Of a stretch of DNA of 64,000 bases, positions 9,387 through 17,813 are shown piece after piece; position 1 is the stretch's first letter; every line of letters begins with the position of its first letter. Location of the stretch: IMG/VR virus record IMGVR_UViG_3300036782_000015, positions 1 through 64,000 of that record. One strand, 5' to 3'. Below the pieces are notes generated by a model, which was given only the letters and a program-made list of their open reading frames with translations, was not told the origin of the DNA and did no database searches. Source of the stretch: a virus. A program made the translations under genes and the position numbers.

Positions 9387-9686
9387 ATGGGAATAGTGAC
9401 GGAGAAGAGACCACCTATAAATCTACAGGGAATTATGCCTTCAGTTGAGGCTACTAGATGGAAACATATGGGTTCCTGCACCCAAAGGGTAATACCAGCT
9501 ATAGTTTGTCCTAAGTGTTTCGGAGATTCTATACAGGTGGCTCTGTCTAGTGATATAAGTGAACCAAAGGTAGGTAACTTTATGGTGAATGCCACGGTGG
9601 TTAGGGTGGATGAGCAGCTATACTACGCAGGTAAATGTGGGGCTTGTAACCATGTATACTGGGGAGAGTGGGTTAAGGAATGCTAG
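9387..9686 (+). CDS. Small zinc-ribbon protein
   Basis: 99 aa with two Cys pairs (VCPKC and KCGACNHVYWG) that could bind one zinc ion. No known enzyme motif. GGGAGG precedes ATG 9387. It sits in the helicase/exonuclease operon and overlaps the next gene by 7 nt. Confidence 0.65.
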   Translation: MGIVTEKRPPINLQGIMPSVEATRWKHMGSCTQRVIPAIVCPKCFGDSIQVALSSDISEPKVGNFMVNATVVRVDEQLYYAGKCGACNHVYWGEWVKEC

Positions 9687-9895
9687 AACACGGGTATACT
9701 TTGAAGGAACATTTCGGAGCTATTGTAGGAATGCTTAGAGAGAAGACAGTAGAAAGCTATGATATTGCTATGAGAAGCGAGACTGCTCACTTTGAGGACT
9801 ACTTAAAGAAGGAACGTATCAAGTATAGCAAAACCGTTAGCTACGGTAAAGGCATTGGGGAACCCCCTATTAACACCTTTAGACTGGAGGAATAA
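9680..9895 (+). CDS. Hypothetical small protein
   Basis: 71 aa, charged and mostly helical, unrecognised. The start lies within the last codons of the preceding zinc-ribbon gene, suggesting translational coupling. Confidence 0.55.
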   Translation: MLEHGYTLKEHFGAIVGMLREKTVESYDIAMRSETAHFEDYLKKERIKYSKTVSYGKGIGEPPINTFRLEE

Positions 9896-9898
9896 ATA

Positions 9899-10450
9899 AT
9901 GAATTGTCCAAGTTGTAAAAAGCGTGGACACAACGTAGAGGTTATCAACAGTGGTAACCTCTATCGTTGTTTAAGATGCTTAAAAGATACCACGGAGAAG
10001 GAATTCAAAGATTCCCTTTCTTTAAAGGGAAGGGGCAAGGTTCTGTTGTGTACCATACATGGGAGAACGGTTGTACCTGAAGCTGACATACAATTATTAG
10101 CGGTAGGGAAACCTAAAGGACGAACATACTTCCAGTGGTGGGAACATAAGCCAGGTCTAGCTCCTACTAGGGAACTTGTCACCTTCACAAAGGAACACAA
10201 TAGAAAAGGTAGACTTGATGGGTGGTTTGAACGCTACACTGAAAGCTTACTAGAAGAATGGGAAGAGCGTGGAGACTTCTTTAGTCAGTTTAGTGAACTA
10301 ATTAATTGGCTGACAGAAGGTAAGACAGTGGCGATAGCTTGTTACTGTGATCATCATAAGCGACCTGTGTGTCACTTGAGCATTTTGAGAGGTTTAATAG
10401 AGGACTTTGGTTTTACTGTAGAAGAGGCAGAACCAATAGAATATAAATAG
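9899..10450 (+). CDS. Zinc-finger protein with DUF488-like C-terminus
   Basis: 183 aa. The N-terminus has a zinc-ribbon (NCPSCKKRGH, RCLRCLKDT). The C-terminal half ends with VAIACYCDHHKRPVCHLSIL, which resembles the Cys/His signature of DUF488 proteins. Lies in the same operon as the SbcD gene. Function unknown; the DUF488 link is by pattern only. Confidence 0.6.
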   Translation: MNCPSCKKRGHNVEVINSGNLYRCLRCLKDTTEKEFKDSLSLKGRGKVLLCTIHGRTVVPEADIQLLAVGKPKGRTYFQWWEHKPGLAPTRELVTFTKEHNRKGRLDGWFERYTESLLEEWEERGDFFSQFSELINWLTEGKTVAIACYCDHHKRPVCHLSILRGLIEDFGFTVEEAEPIEYK

Positions 10451-10461
10451 GAGGGTACAAA

Positions 10462-10827
10462 ATGGATGGTATTCATGTAGAACTGAATGATAAACGTAAG
10501 AGCTATATTAGAGGCTGTCTAAAGAGATGGGAAGACGTAGAAGATAGAGATGCAGAAGACTGGGGTATAAAAGCTGGTCTGGGGTGGGTGCTGCACAAAT
10601 TAAATCTGCATGAGTTCCTTAATGACTATAGAGTAGTCGCTATATTCATCCCTAATAAGGTAATAGATGAATGTAGAAAAGAGTGGAAAGATAATGCTAT
10701 TGAAGCACACTGGAATCTAGGATATTCGAGAGCTATATTTTCTGTACTTAAAGCTTTGGATATCAAGGTTGAACCAGACCCAATAGAGACACCTATTGAA
10801 TATATAACCAATTACTACAATAAATAG
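10462..10827 (+). CDS. Hypothetical protein
   Basis: 121 aa, no recognised family. Trp-rich helical sequence, good AGGAGGG site, 11 nt after the previous stop and 11 nt before the SbcD-like gene. Probably co-transcribed with the recombination genes. Confidence 0.65.
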   Translation: MDGIHVELNDKRKSYIRGCLKRWEDVEDRDAEDWGIKAGLGWVLHKLNLHEFLNDYRVVAIFIPNKVIDECRKEWKDNAIEAHWNLGYSRAIFSVLKALDIKVEPDPIETPIEYITNYYNK

Positions 10828-10838
10828 GAGATGATATT

Positions 10839-11897
10839 ATGTTATACGCAGTATCAGCAGATATCCATGGACACATTTATCCAGAACACAATAAGCCTTC
10901 AGACTTTACAGGGTCTACAAGGCTTGATAATATAGTTCTCTCATTGAGATACAAGAAACAGTACTGTTTGGACAACAATATTAAACATATAATGATTGCT
11001 GGAGACTTATATCACCAAAGAGCAAGAGTACATACAGTGGTTTACAACAGTCTACGTGATGAAATTAAAGCTATTGGTGAATCAGGTATTGAAGTACTGA
11101 TGATACCAGGTAACCATGACCAGATAGATAACAGTGACTTACCACAACACTCTCTACACTCATTTAAGGAACTAGATAACGTTACCGTTATTGATGACTT
11201 CCGTGTAGTAAGGTTTGGTGATTCTGATGTAGTGTGTGCTCCGTATAGCAAGAACGCACAGATGGTTAAGGACTTTATTATGTCTGTACCAGATGACTTG
11301 CAGAATCCTATCTTATTAGCACATTTAGGTGTTAGTGGAGGATTCGTAGGTAATGGTAACTTCCCTATGGCTGATGCCTTTAAGGTAGAGGACTTGAGAC
11401 CTGACTTCTTTAAATATGTATTCTTGGGTCACTTCCACAAGTACCAATTACTAGGAGGTCATCCTCATGTAATGTATGTAGGGTCTCCACTAGAGCATAG
11501 TCACGGAGATGAGGGTGAGGATAAAGGGTTTGTAGTAGCGGATACTAGTAAACGCTTTGATGCTAAACTAATGCCAATCCCTAACCCTAAGTTCATAACT
11601 CTAGAGGCTGATGCTATCCATGATGGAGATGAGTTAAAGAGACACGCTGAACTAGGTAACTACCTACGCTTTGAGCTTAATGCTGAAGATGCAGGACACT
11701 TATCATCCATAGCCCCTTCTAACTTGCTGTATAAGGTTATCCTAAAGAAAGAATACCAAGCAGAGGTAAGAGTCCCTGTTAAAATAGGGATGAGCTTTGA
11801 GGATATTATAACTAAGTACTCTGAGGAATATAACCCAGATGCACTGGACGTAGGGTTAGGGATACTTCAGAAGGTACAGCAAGCGAAAGGGGTGTAA
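10839..11897 (+). CDS. sbcD: SbcD / T4 gp47-like DNA exonuclease subunit
   Basis: 352 aa calcineurin-like metallophosphoesterase. Visible metal motifs: SADIHGH (N-terminus), AGDLYHQR, PGNHDQ, LAHLGVSGG and GHFHKYQ, in the order of Mre11/SbcD nucleases. With the SbcC-like ATPase at 12693 it should form a Mre11-Rad50-type complex that processes DNA ends and hairpins in recombination-dependent replication. The two genes are separated by three small genes and a terminator, so they are not strictly one operon. Confidence 0.92.
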   Translation: MLYAVSADIHGHIYPEHNKPSDFTGSTRLDNIVLSLRYKKQYCLDNNIKHIMIAGDLYHQRARVHTVVYNSLRDEIKAIGESGIEVLMIPGNHDQIDNSDLPQHSLHSFKELDNVTVIDDFRVVRFGDSDVVCAPYSKNAQMVKDFIMSVPDDLQNPILLAHLGVSGGFVGNGNFPMADAFKVEDLRPDFFKYVFLGHFHKYQLLGGHPHVMYVGSPLEHSHGDEGEDKGFVVADTSKRFDAKLMPIPNPKFITLEADAIHDGDELKRHAELGNYLRFELNAEDAGHLSSIAPSNLLYKVILKKEYQAEVRVPVKIGMSFEDIITKYSEEYNPDALDVGLGILQKVQQAKGV

Positions 11898-11900
11898 ACG

Positions 11901-12281
11901 ATGTGTACTACTTGTGTACGTCAACCTGTCAAAGTTAAGCGTAAGGCTATTACCTACTTCACAGAGAGAGGAATAGGGAATGGTAAGTGGTTCGCCTTTC
12001 CTATTCCAGAGGATGAGAGACCTCCTAGGCTATCTAGGAAATTAAAGAATAATGAGAAACATATATGGTGTCCTTGGTGTGCTGACTTCACAATATATAA
12101 GAAGGGTCGTTCGGACACTAACTATAATTGTACTGGTTGGTGCGGTTGGGGTAACACTGGAGAGTTTTATGTAAACAAGTATAATGACCTTTGGTTTGAT
12201 GATGTACCTACAGCAGACCTTAAAAAAGTAACAATGCCAGCTCCAGCTAAACCTAGAGGTGGTAAGAAGCGGAGGGGTTAA
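11901..12281 (+). CDS. Zinc-ribbon protein of unknown function
   Basis: 126 aa. Cys pairs CTTC, WCPWC and CTGWCGWG suggest one or two zinc sites. The C-terminus is basic (KPRGGKKRRG). Three nt after sbcD. Possibly nucleic-acid binding; no family recognised. Confidence 0.65.
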   Translation: MCTTCVRQPVKVKRKAITYFTERGIGNGKWFAFPIPEDERPPRLSRKLKNNEKHIWCPWCADFTIYKKGRSDTNYNCTGWCGWGNTGEFYVNKYNDLWFDDVPTADLKKVTMPAPAKPRGGKKRRG

Positions 12282-12282
12282 G

Positions 12283-12525
12283 TTGAAGATAGTTAAACAG
12301 GAAAAAGATAAAGTCATCGTGGAACTAGACCCTATGGAAGCAGAAATGTTCCAAAAGAGTATGGTAAGACATAGCAAGATGCTTAATAACAAGTGGGACT
12401 CACTTGAAACTAAATATCCCGAAGAGATGTTATATCATGCTGCTAGAAAGGACAGAGCCGATGGCTTGAAGCGTAAGTTCGGTCTAGTAGTTAATAGGTT
12501 TAGGGAATGGGGAGTCCTAAAGTAG
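12283..12525 (+). CDS. Hypothetical small protein, TTG start
   Basis: 80 aa from TTG 12283, chosen because GGAGGGG sits at 12270-12276; an in-frame upstream GTG would overlap the previous gene. Basic, helical, unrecognised. The terminator stem begins inside its stop codon. Confidence 0.6.
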   Translation: MKIVKQEKDKVIVELDPMEAEMFQKSMVRHSKMLNNKWDSLETKYPEEMLYHAARKDRADGLKRKFGLVVNRFREWGVLK

Positions 12526-12556
12526 CGGTTGAGAAAATTCTCAACCGCTTTCTTTT
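12524..12556 (+). terminator. Terminator after sbcD operon
   Basis: AGCGGTTGAG (12524-12533) pairs with CTCAACCGCT (12540-12549), then TTCTTTTTT. Confidence 0.88.
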
Positions 12557-12597
12557 TTATTTGTGAAGGGCGATTGACATACGAGAAGGTGGGAGAC

Positions 12598-12696
12598 ATG
12601 GGTATTGTAGAGTTTATACTAGAACTGATTGGGTGTATCCTGGATTTATTAGGTGCAATATTTGAAGGTAGTAAAAAGGAGGAAGAAGACGAATGA
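12598..12696 (+). CDS. 32-aa membrane microprotein coupled to SbcC gene
   Basis: A complete reading frame beginning MGIVEFILELIGCILDLLGA and ending in KKEEEDE: one short hydrophobic helix plus an acidic tail. GGTGGGA precedes ATG 12598. The stop overlaps the SbcC start in an ATGA arrangement, indicating translational coupling. It may be a leader peptide that tunes sbcC translation or a real membrane microprotein; function unknown. Confidence 0.5.
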   Translation: MGIVEFILELIGCILDLLGAIFEGSKKEEEDE

Positions 12697-14606
12697 GATT
12701 AGGTGAAATGACAGTACAGAATTTCTTATCTATTCAAGACGCAGAAATGGACTTCTCTAACAAAGGGTTAGTCTTAGTACAAGGGTCTAACGAGGACTCC
12801 ACAGCTTTTGATAGCAACGGGGCAGGGAAGTCTACCTTAGTATCTGAGTCCCCAACATGGTGTATATATGGTAAGACAATTCGTGGTTTTAAGCCTGACA
12901 AGGTAGTTAATCGTATTGCTGAAAAGAATACTAGAGTATCATTGAAAGTCTATGATGATATGGGAGATGAGTATGAGATTATACGTCACCGTAAACATAA
13001 AGAGCATAAGAACCACGTCCTGCTATACAGGAATGGTGAGAATATTACAGGCAAGAGTGATACGGATACAGACAAGATGATTGAGGACATTATTGGTATG
13101 GACTTTGTAACCTTCTCTAACTCTATCATGTTCGGACAAGGTGCAGGTACTATGTTTGCCTTAGCAACTGATGCCACTCAAAAGCAGGTGCTTGAGAGAA
13201 TGCTACAAATTGAGCTATTTAAGGACATGCAGGAGCAAGCTAAGAAAAGCCTAGCTGAAGAGGAAAAGAAAATATCTGACGTAACTGCTAATATTCAGTC
13301 TAACCAAACAGGTCTGGCTACTATCAAGACAACTATTGAGGACTTACAGACTAAGGAAGCAGCACTAGAGAAGACAGTAGATGTCCGTATTAATCAGCTT
13401 AATAAAGAGTATGAAGAAGCTGAAGACCAGTTATCACTACAACCTAGTACAGAGGACTTAGAATCGGATAAAGCTGAGGTAGAAGGCTTAATAGCAGACG
13501 TGAAGAAAGGTCTAGAGTCCTACGAGTCAACTGAGAAGCAGAAGACAGAATTACTAGGCACTATTAACTCCTTAGAGAAGGAGATTGATAAGTATGACAA
13601 GCATATTAAGAAGACAGAAAAACAGCTAGATGATGTCAAGAACAAAAGGGACATACCAGAAAACTGTTCTGCATGCGGTCAATCGCTTCCTTTGGAAGAC
13701 ACAACTGCAATCGAAAATCACCTACAAAGTGATATAGACAAAAACAAGAAGGAACGTGAAGAAGCGGTTGAAGATTTGGAAGAGATGAAGGGCTATTTGA
13801 AGAAGACTAACAAGAAGCTAGAGAACAAGAAACCTTTAGAAGAGAATCTAAATGACCTACGTACGGAGTTAGCAGAAACAAATAGTGAGATTAAGTCTAT
13901 TGGTGATAAGAAAGCTTCTATCAAGAAAACAATGTCTGGTATCGAGAGACAGATAAAAGAGCAGGAAGAGTTAAAGAACTCTACGTTCACTGAGATTATT
14001 GAGAAGAATATAGAGGATGCTAAGACTCTGGAAGCTACAATAAAAGAGCTTACTGAAACAATGAGCACTCACATGGCTTTAGCTGATAAGTACACGTTCT
14101 GGGTTAATGGATTTGGTAACCAAGGTATCAAGTCAGTACTACTGGACAGTGTGACTCCTTTCCTTAATGAACGTGCTAACTATTATCTATCAAAGCTAAC
14201 GGAATCGACTATTGAGGTTGAATTTACTACACAAGAGAAGCTTAAAAATGGTAATATGAAAGACAAGTTCTCTGTAAAAGTAACCAACATTCATGGGGAT
14301 GACGAGTACAAAGGTAACAGTAATGGTGAGAAACGTAGGGTTGACGTTGCTATTAACATGGCTCTGCAAGACCTTGTATCATCTAGGTCTAATAAGAAAT
14401 TGGACATCATCGTATATGATGAGGTATTCGATGGTCTAGATGAAATCGGCTGTAACACCGTTATTGAACTTCTACAGGAGAAAGCAAGAATGTTTGGTAC
14501 GGTTATTGTTATCACTCATAATGAACATCTTAAACAGATGTTTACTAAGTTCCTCACTGTTAAGAAAGAGGATGGTAGAACGGTGGTGCTTGAATTTGCA
14601 GCGTAA
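12693..14606 (+). CDS. sbcC: SbcC / Rad50 / T4 gp46-like ATPase
   Basis: 637 aa. Walker A GAGKS at 43-47, then a long coiled coil broken by a zinc hook (CSAC around 325-328), a return coiled coil, and the C-terminal half with the signature region SNGEKRRVDVA and Walker B IIVYDEVFDG followed by ITHNEH. This is the SMC-like partner of the SbcD nuclease: ATP binding brings the heads together and controls DNA-end processing. Shorter than bacterial SbcC but typical for phage gp46. Confidence 0.93.
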   Translation: MRLGEMTVQNFLSIQDAEMDFSNKGLVLVQGSNEDSTAFDSNGAGKSTLVSESPTWCIYGKTIRGFKPDKVVNRIAEKNTRVSLKVYDDMGDEYEIIRHRKHKEHKNHVLLYRNGENITGKSDTDTDKMIEDIIGMDFVTFSNSIMFGQGAGTMFALATDATQKQVLERMLQIELFKDMQEQAKKSLAEEEKKISDVTANIQSNQTGLATIKTTIEDLQTKEAALEKTVDVRINQLNKEYEEAEDQLSLQPSTEDLESDKAEVEGLIADVKKGLESYESTEKQKTELLGTINSLEKEIDKYDKHIKKTEKQLDDVKNKRDIPENCSACGQSLPLEDTTAIENHLQSDIDKNKKEREEAVEDLEEMKGYLKKTNKKLENKKPLEENLNDLRTELAETNSEIKSIGDKKASIKKTMSGIERQIKEQEELKNSTFTEIIEKNIEDAKTLEATIKELTETMSTHMALADKYTFWVNGFGNQGIKSVLLDSVTPFLNERANYYLSKLTESTIEVEFTTQEKLKNGNMKDKFSVKVTNIHGDDEYKGNSNGEKRRVDVAINMALQDLVSSRSNKKLDIIVYDEVFDGLDEIGCNTVIELLQEKARMFGTVIVITHNEHLKQMFTKFLTVKKEDGRTVVLEFAA

Positions 14607-14640
14607 AGACAGAAGTAAACATGCTCTAAGCTTACCTAGT

Positions 14641-14952
14641 ATGAATACGCCTATAACTAGGGAAATCTTTGATAACCTAGATGTGAGGGCTAAGGCTAGA
14701 CTCCACTTAAATGAAATGGAACGTGACATACGTATGAAGATGATTGAGTTCCAAAAGGTTACAGGTAAGAAGCCAAGGTATATAATAATGGATGAGAACA
14801 CTAAGATAAAGCTTAATCAGTTGTCTAGATGGGCTTCCATCTTACCTCCAGCAGAGTTACCTAATCCTGATTTTCCTGAGTGTCTGATGTTTGATAACCT
14901 ACACATAGTTGTGGTGCATGGAAGAGGGGAGGGAATAACAATTGGATGCTAA
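14641..14952 (+). CDS. Hypothetical protein, first copy of tandem paralogues
   Basis: 103 aa from ATG 14641; the ribosome site is weak and an upstream TTG inside the sbcC end is an alternative start. The core KKPRYIIMDENT ... LMFDNLHIVVVHGRGEGITIG aligns with the next gene (KPAYIILDNET ... YMGLTIVRTYLAGRGIAIG), so the two arose by duplication. A similar pattern occurs in small phage proteins of unknown role. Confidence 0.6.
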   Translation: MNTPITREIFDNLDVRAKARLHLNEMERDIRMKMIEFQKVTGKKPRYIIMDENTKIKLNQLSRWASILPPAELPNPDFPECLMFDNLHIVVVHGRGEGITIGC

Positions 14953-15205
14953 AGAGTATGATATTGAAAAAAGCATTATGAAGGAGATACATGAATTCAG
15001 AACAAAAAGATATACTAAGCCTGCTTATATTATTCTAGATAATGAAACTTACAAGGAGCTACACGAGCAGTGTGAGAGGACTCATAGTAGGATAGACAAA
15101 GAACTAAAGCCTATGCCAGAGATAACTCAATACATGGGTCTAACTATAGTTAGGACTTACCTAGCAGGAAGAGGAATAGCTATAGGGGAGGTTGCTAGAC
15201 CATGA
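14942..15205 (+). CDS. Hypothetical protein, second copy of tandem paralogues
   Basis: 87 aa from TTG 14942 with GGAGGGA upstream; overlaps the first copy by 11 nt. Shares the YIIxDxxT segment and a GRGxxIG end with it. No function assigned. Confidence 0.6.
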   Translation: MDAKEYDIEKSIMKEIHEFRTKRYTKPAYIILDNETYKELHEQCERTHSRIDKELKPMPEITQYMGLTIVRTYLAGRGIAIGEVARP

Positions 15206-15414
15206 TTAATATGCAATTAGATGATGAAGTGAGTTTCATGTACACTAATTGGCGTGGAGAGAAAGCAAGAAGATACGTACAGGTAGTAGGGTTCTGCTGG
15301 GGTAAGAATGAGTGGCACCCTGAATACCAGATGTTGCTCTTCGCTTATGATGTAGATAAGAAAGACCATAGATACTTTGCAGTCAAGGATATAAGTGACG
15401 TTGCACCGATGTAA
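15202..15414 (+). CDS. Hypothetical small protein
   Basis: 70 aa, beta-rich, with aromatic residues and FAVKDISDVAPM at the end, suggesting a small SH3-like or barrel fold. GGGGAGG lies 9 nt before ATG 15202. Unrecognised. Confidence 0.6.
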   Translation: MINMQLDDEVSFMYTNWRGEKARRYVQVVGFCWGKNEWHPEYQMLLFAYDVDKKDHRYFAVKDISDVAPM

Positions 15415-15442
15415 CAATTTTAATACTTAGGAGACGATTTCC

Positions 15443-15480
15443 AGACCTTCCCCTTTAATTAGGTGGAAGGTCTTTTCTTT
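15443..15480 (+). terminator. Terminator before primase gene
   Basis: AGACCTTCC (15443-15451) pairs with GGAAGGTCT (15465-15473), followed by TTTCTTT. Confidence 0.82.
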
Positions 15481-15494
15481 GAGAGGTGATAGAA

Positions 15495-16529
15495 ATGATA
15501 ACGGACTATCTAGATGGATCACTAGGAGAGGGTAATTACCATAAGACACAGAAGGGTGACCAGTATAGCTATCAGTGTCCTTTCTGCAAAGACCATAGAG
15601 ACAGGATGTTTGTCAATGTGGATAGGAAGGTATACTTTTGTCATAACTGTGATGCGACTGGTACGCTAATCTCACTCATAGCTGACTATACACAGATTTC
15701 ATATAAAGAAGCGTTGGATATATTCAGGGAATATGATGGGTATGAGCAGGAGCTACCAGATGACCTAGAAGAGGAAATATACAAGAGATTGTATAAGGCA
15801 CCAGAGATTGAGATAGTTAAGACTATTCATCCTTTACCTGAGGAGTTTGTCCCAATAGAAGAAGCTAGAGGCAAGTTAGGAAAAGAGATGGTTAAATACA
15901 TTAAGAGCAGGGGACTGACTCTTAGTATGGCAGAGCGTTATTCAATGGGTTACTGTAATGGAGGAAAGTATGATAGACGTATCATTATGCCAGATTTTGA
16001 AGACTATGAACTCATATACTGGCAGGCAAGGACAATAGACCCACCACCTAAGCTAAAGCTTCTGAAGAAGCATTATAGAAAGGTACTGAATCCTTCTTTA
16101 ACTGAAGAAGAGATAGACAGGGGTATGATGGCTGTAGATAAGTCAGAGATTGTGTCTAACATTGACTTAATACTGGACAATGGTGTTGCAGTTATTTGTG
16201 AGGGTAAGATGGACGCATACACAATAGGGGACAGTGGAGCTGCTATTCATGGGAAGGTTATGTCTGATACTCAATTTATGAAACTGGTCTCAAACAAAGA
16301 CAAGATAGACGTTATATACGTTATGCTGGATGGTGATGCTTTCGAGTACGCAATAAGAATTGCAAAGCGACTATATAAGCACTTTGACGATGTGTACATT
16401 TGTAGAATGCCTCATAAGGAAGCAGACCCGAATGGTATTGGTGCTAGGGGTTGCTTGCAGGTAATAGAGGAAGCAGTGAGATATTCCCCTCTATTTGAGG
16501 TTAAAGCTCGCATCAGAGGATGGATGTAG
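15495..16529 (+). CDS. DnaG-type DNA primase
   Basis: 344 aa from ATG 15495 (GAGGTGAT upstream). N-terminal zinc-binding domain with CPFC and FCHNCDATG; the FVNVDRKVYFC context is typical of primase zinc domains. The C-terminal half has the TOPRIM fold: VICEGKMDAYT (glutamate) and VMLDGDAF (DxD). It should make RNA primers on lagging-strand templates together with the DnaB-like helicase. Shorter than bacterial DnaG because the helicase-binding domain is missing or reduced, as in many phage primases. Confidence 0.9.
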   Translation: MITDYLDGSLGEGNYHKTQKGDQYSYQCPFCKDHRDRMFVNVDRKVYFCHNCDATGTLISLIADYTQISYKEALDIFREYDGYEQELPDDLEEEIYKRLYKAPEIEIVKTIHPLPEEFVPIEEARGKLGKEMVKYIKSRGLTLSMAERYSMGYCNGGKYDRRIIMPDFEDYELIYWQARTIDPPPKLKLLKKHYRKVLNPSLTEEEIDRGMMAVDKSEIVSNIDLILDNGVAVICEGKMDAYTIGDSGAAIHGKVMSDTQFMKLVSNKDKIDVIYVMLDGDAFEYAIRIAKRLYKHFDDVYICRMPHKEADPNGIGARGCLQVIEEAVRYSPLFEVKARIRGWM

Positions 16530-16594
16530 CAGGGGGACGAGTTTTCGTGGAGGGGTTTTTTTAAGTCGAACAAGCATTCAAGGAGGACGAGGAC

Positions 16595-17188
16595 ATGGAC
16601 AGACTATTAACTTTAGAGAAAACGGTGTTAGATTTAGAAGATGCTCTACACCAGACACAACGAGAATTCAAACTATTTAAAGACCTTATGTTAGGTCAAC
16701 CAGAATTACCATACTTCTCTGATATCCCAGGATACCAGTTACAGTATCATCACAATGGAGATGCAGGTATTGATCTACCTATCTTTGATGAGCGCTTACT
16801 TGATGGTGAATTCGGTACTGAAGGGTTTGTAGACATCCTCCCAGGATGTAGCTATACTCTTAAAACAGGAATTCATATGGCAATCCCACAAAGTCACTAT
16901 GGTATGCTGGACACACGTTCAAGCACATCTAAGCTGAAAATGACATTATTGTGTCGCACTATTGATGAGCCATTCCGTGGTAACATTCGTTTAGCACTAC
17001 ACAACGTTGGTACTGAAACAGTTCGTGTAGCTAACTATGATGAACTAGCACAAATGGTTATCAAACGTTACACTAAAGTTGCACCTAAAGGCTTTGCTAC
17101 ATACGGTGAGTTCCTTGAATATGCAGGTAATACTGCACGTGGTCAGGAAGGTTTTGGTAGTAAAGAACGTAATGTAGGAGGGAAATAA
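16595..17188 (+). CDS. dut: dUTPase (dUTP diphosphatase)
   Basis: 197 aa trimeric-type dUTPase. Conserved motifs: DAGIDLP (56-62), LDTRSSTSK (105-113), RTIDEPFRGNI, and the C-terminal ARGQEGFGS (181-189). Residues 1-35 are an unusual N-terminal helix (LEKTVLDLEDALHQTQ) that could form a coiled coil. It converts dUTP to dUMP, lowering uracil incorporation and supplying dUMP to the thymidylate-synthase-like enzyme at 31107. AAGGAGGA precedes the start. It heads the operon that also carries the sponge-like genes. Confidence 0.93.
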   Translation: MDRLLTLEKTVLDLEDALHQTQREFKLFKDLMLGQPELPYFSDIPGYQLQYHHNGDAGIDLPIFDERLLDGEFGTEGFVDILPGCSYTLKTGIHMAIPQSHYGMLDTRSSTSKLKMTLLCRTIDEPFRGNIRLALHNVGTETVRVANYDELAQMVIKRYTKVAPKGFATYGEFLEYAGNTARGQEGFGSKERNVGGK

Positions 17189-17637
17189 TGAAAACTAGTA
17201 CTGCACTAGATGTCATTGAACAGGGTAGAGCAGTTAGACGTAGAGGTTGGGTAAAAGGTATTTTGGTAGTTAAGTCTGAGAGTGGTGTTATTGTGAAGGA
17301 CTACTCTAGAGTAGAGGTTGAGGAACTAAGGGGTATGTCAACGGATTGTTGGTTGCCTAAGCCTGAAGACCTTACTGCTACTGACTGGGTAGACCTAGGA
17401 GTGATTAGTAAGGATAAGGAGATTAACTGGGAAACTGGTTGGTCTAAGTATGATGAGCGCTTACAGGAGTTTGCAGTAAAGGCAGATGCAGTTAGGCTTG
17501 CGGTTAATGACCACATAGACCTAGCTAGTTATGCAAGAAACTCGTTCCGCATGCATATGGATACCACTATGTTGTGGGGCAAACAAGCAATAGAAGATGC
17601 TATTGCACGTGAAGAGCTTATAAAGGAGGGCAAGTAA
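17188..17637 (+). CDS. Tad2-like (DUF2829) protein fused to Acb2-like helical domain
   Basis: 149 aa. Residues 1-70 fit the DUF2829/Tad2 pattern: ALDVIEQGRAVRRRGW at the start and PEDLTATDWVDLG at the end. Tad2 proteins bind cyclic ADP-ribose-type signals and block Thoeris immunity (family knowledge). Residues 85-149 are helical; SFRMHMDTTMLWGKQAIEDA resembles the last helix of Acb2/Tad1-type hairpin proteins. If correct, one polypeptide joins two kinds of nucleotide sponge. The start overlaps the dut stop by 1 nt. The Tad2 half is moderately sure; the Acb2 half is inference. Confidence 0.6.
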   Translation: MKTSTALDVIEQGRAVRRRGWVKGILVVKSESGVIVKDYSRVEVEELRGMSTDCWLPKPEDLTATDWVDLGVISKDKEINWETGWSKYDERLQEFAVKADAVRLAVNDHIDLASYARNSFRMHMDTTMLWGKQAIEDAIAREELIKEGK

Positions 17638-17638
17638 T

Positions 17639-17812
17639 ATGAGTAGACCTACAGAGATTCAGGCAGGGGAGTTAGCTAAGAGATTTACGTCCCTTAGGAG
17701 CCTTATTGATATTACTATACCTGATAGTCGTGAGAAGTCAGTGGCTCTCACTAATCTAGATACTGGGTATCTATGGGCAAAAGAAGCCCTAGATAAGAGA
17801 GGGGACAAGTAA
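17639..17812 (+). CDS. Acb2/Tad1-like small helical protein (putative cyclic-nucleotide sponge)
   Basis: 57 aa, ATG 17639 with AAAGGAGG at 17622-17629. The segment IPDSREKSVALTNLDTGYLW followed by AKEAL closely matches the C-terminal helix-loop-helix signature of Acb2/Tad1 hairpin proteins (PDSREKSxALTNL-xxx-MWANAAI). Acb2 sequesters cyclic di- and trinucleotides made by CBASS systems (established for the family). The N-terminal part is shorter than usual. Located between two Tad2-like genes. Confidence 0.65.
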   Translation: MSRPTEIQAGELAKRFTSLRSLIDITIPDSREKSVALTNLDTGYLWAKEALDKRGDK

Positions 17813-17813
17813 T

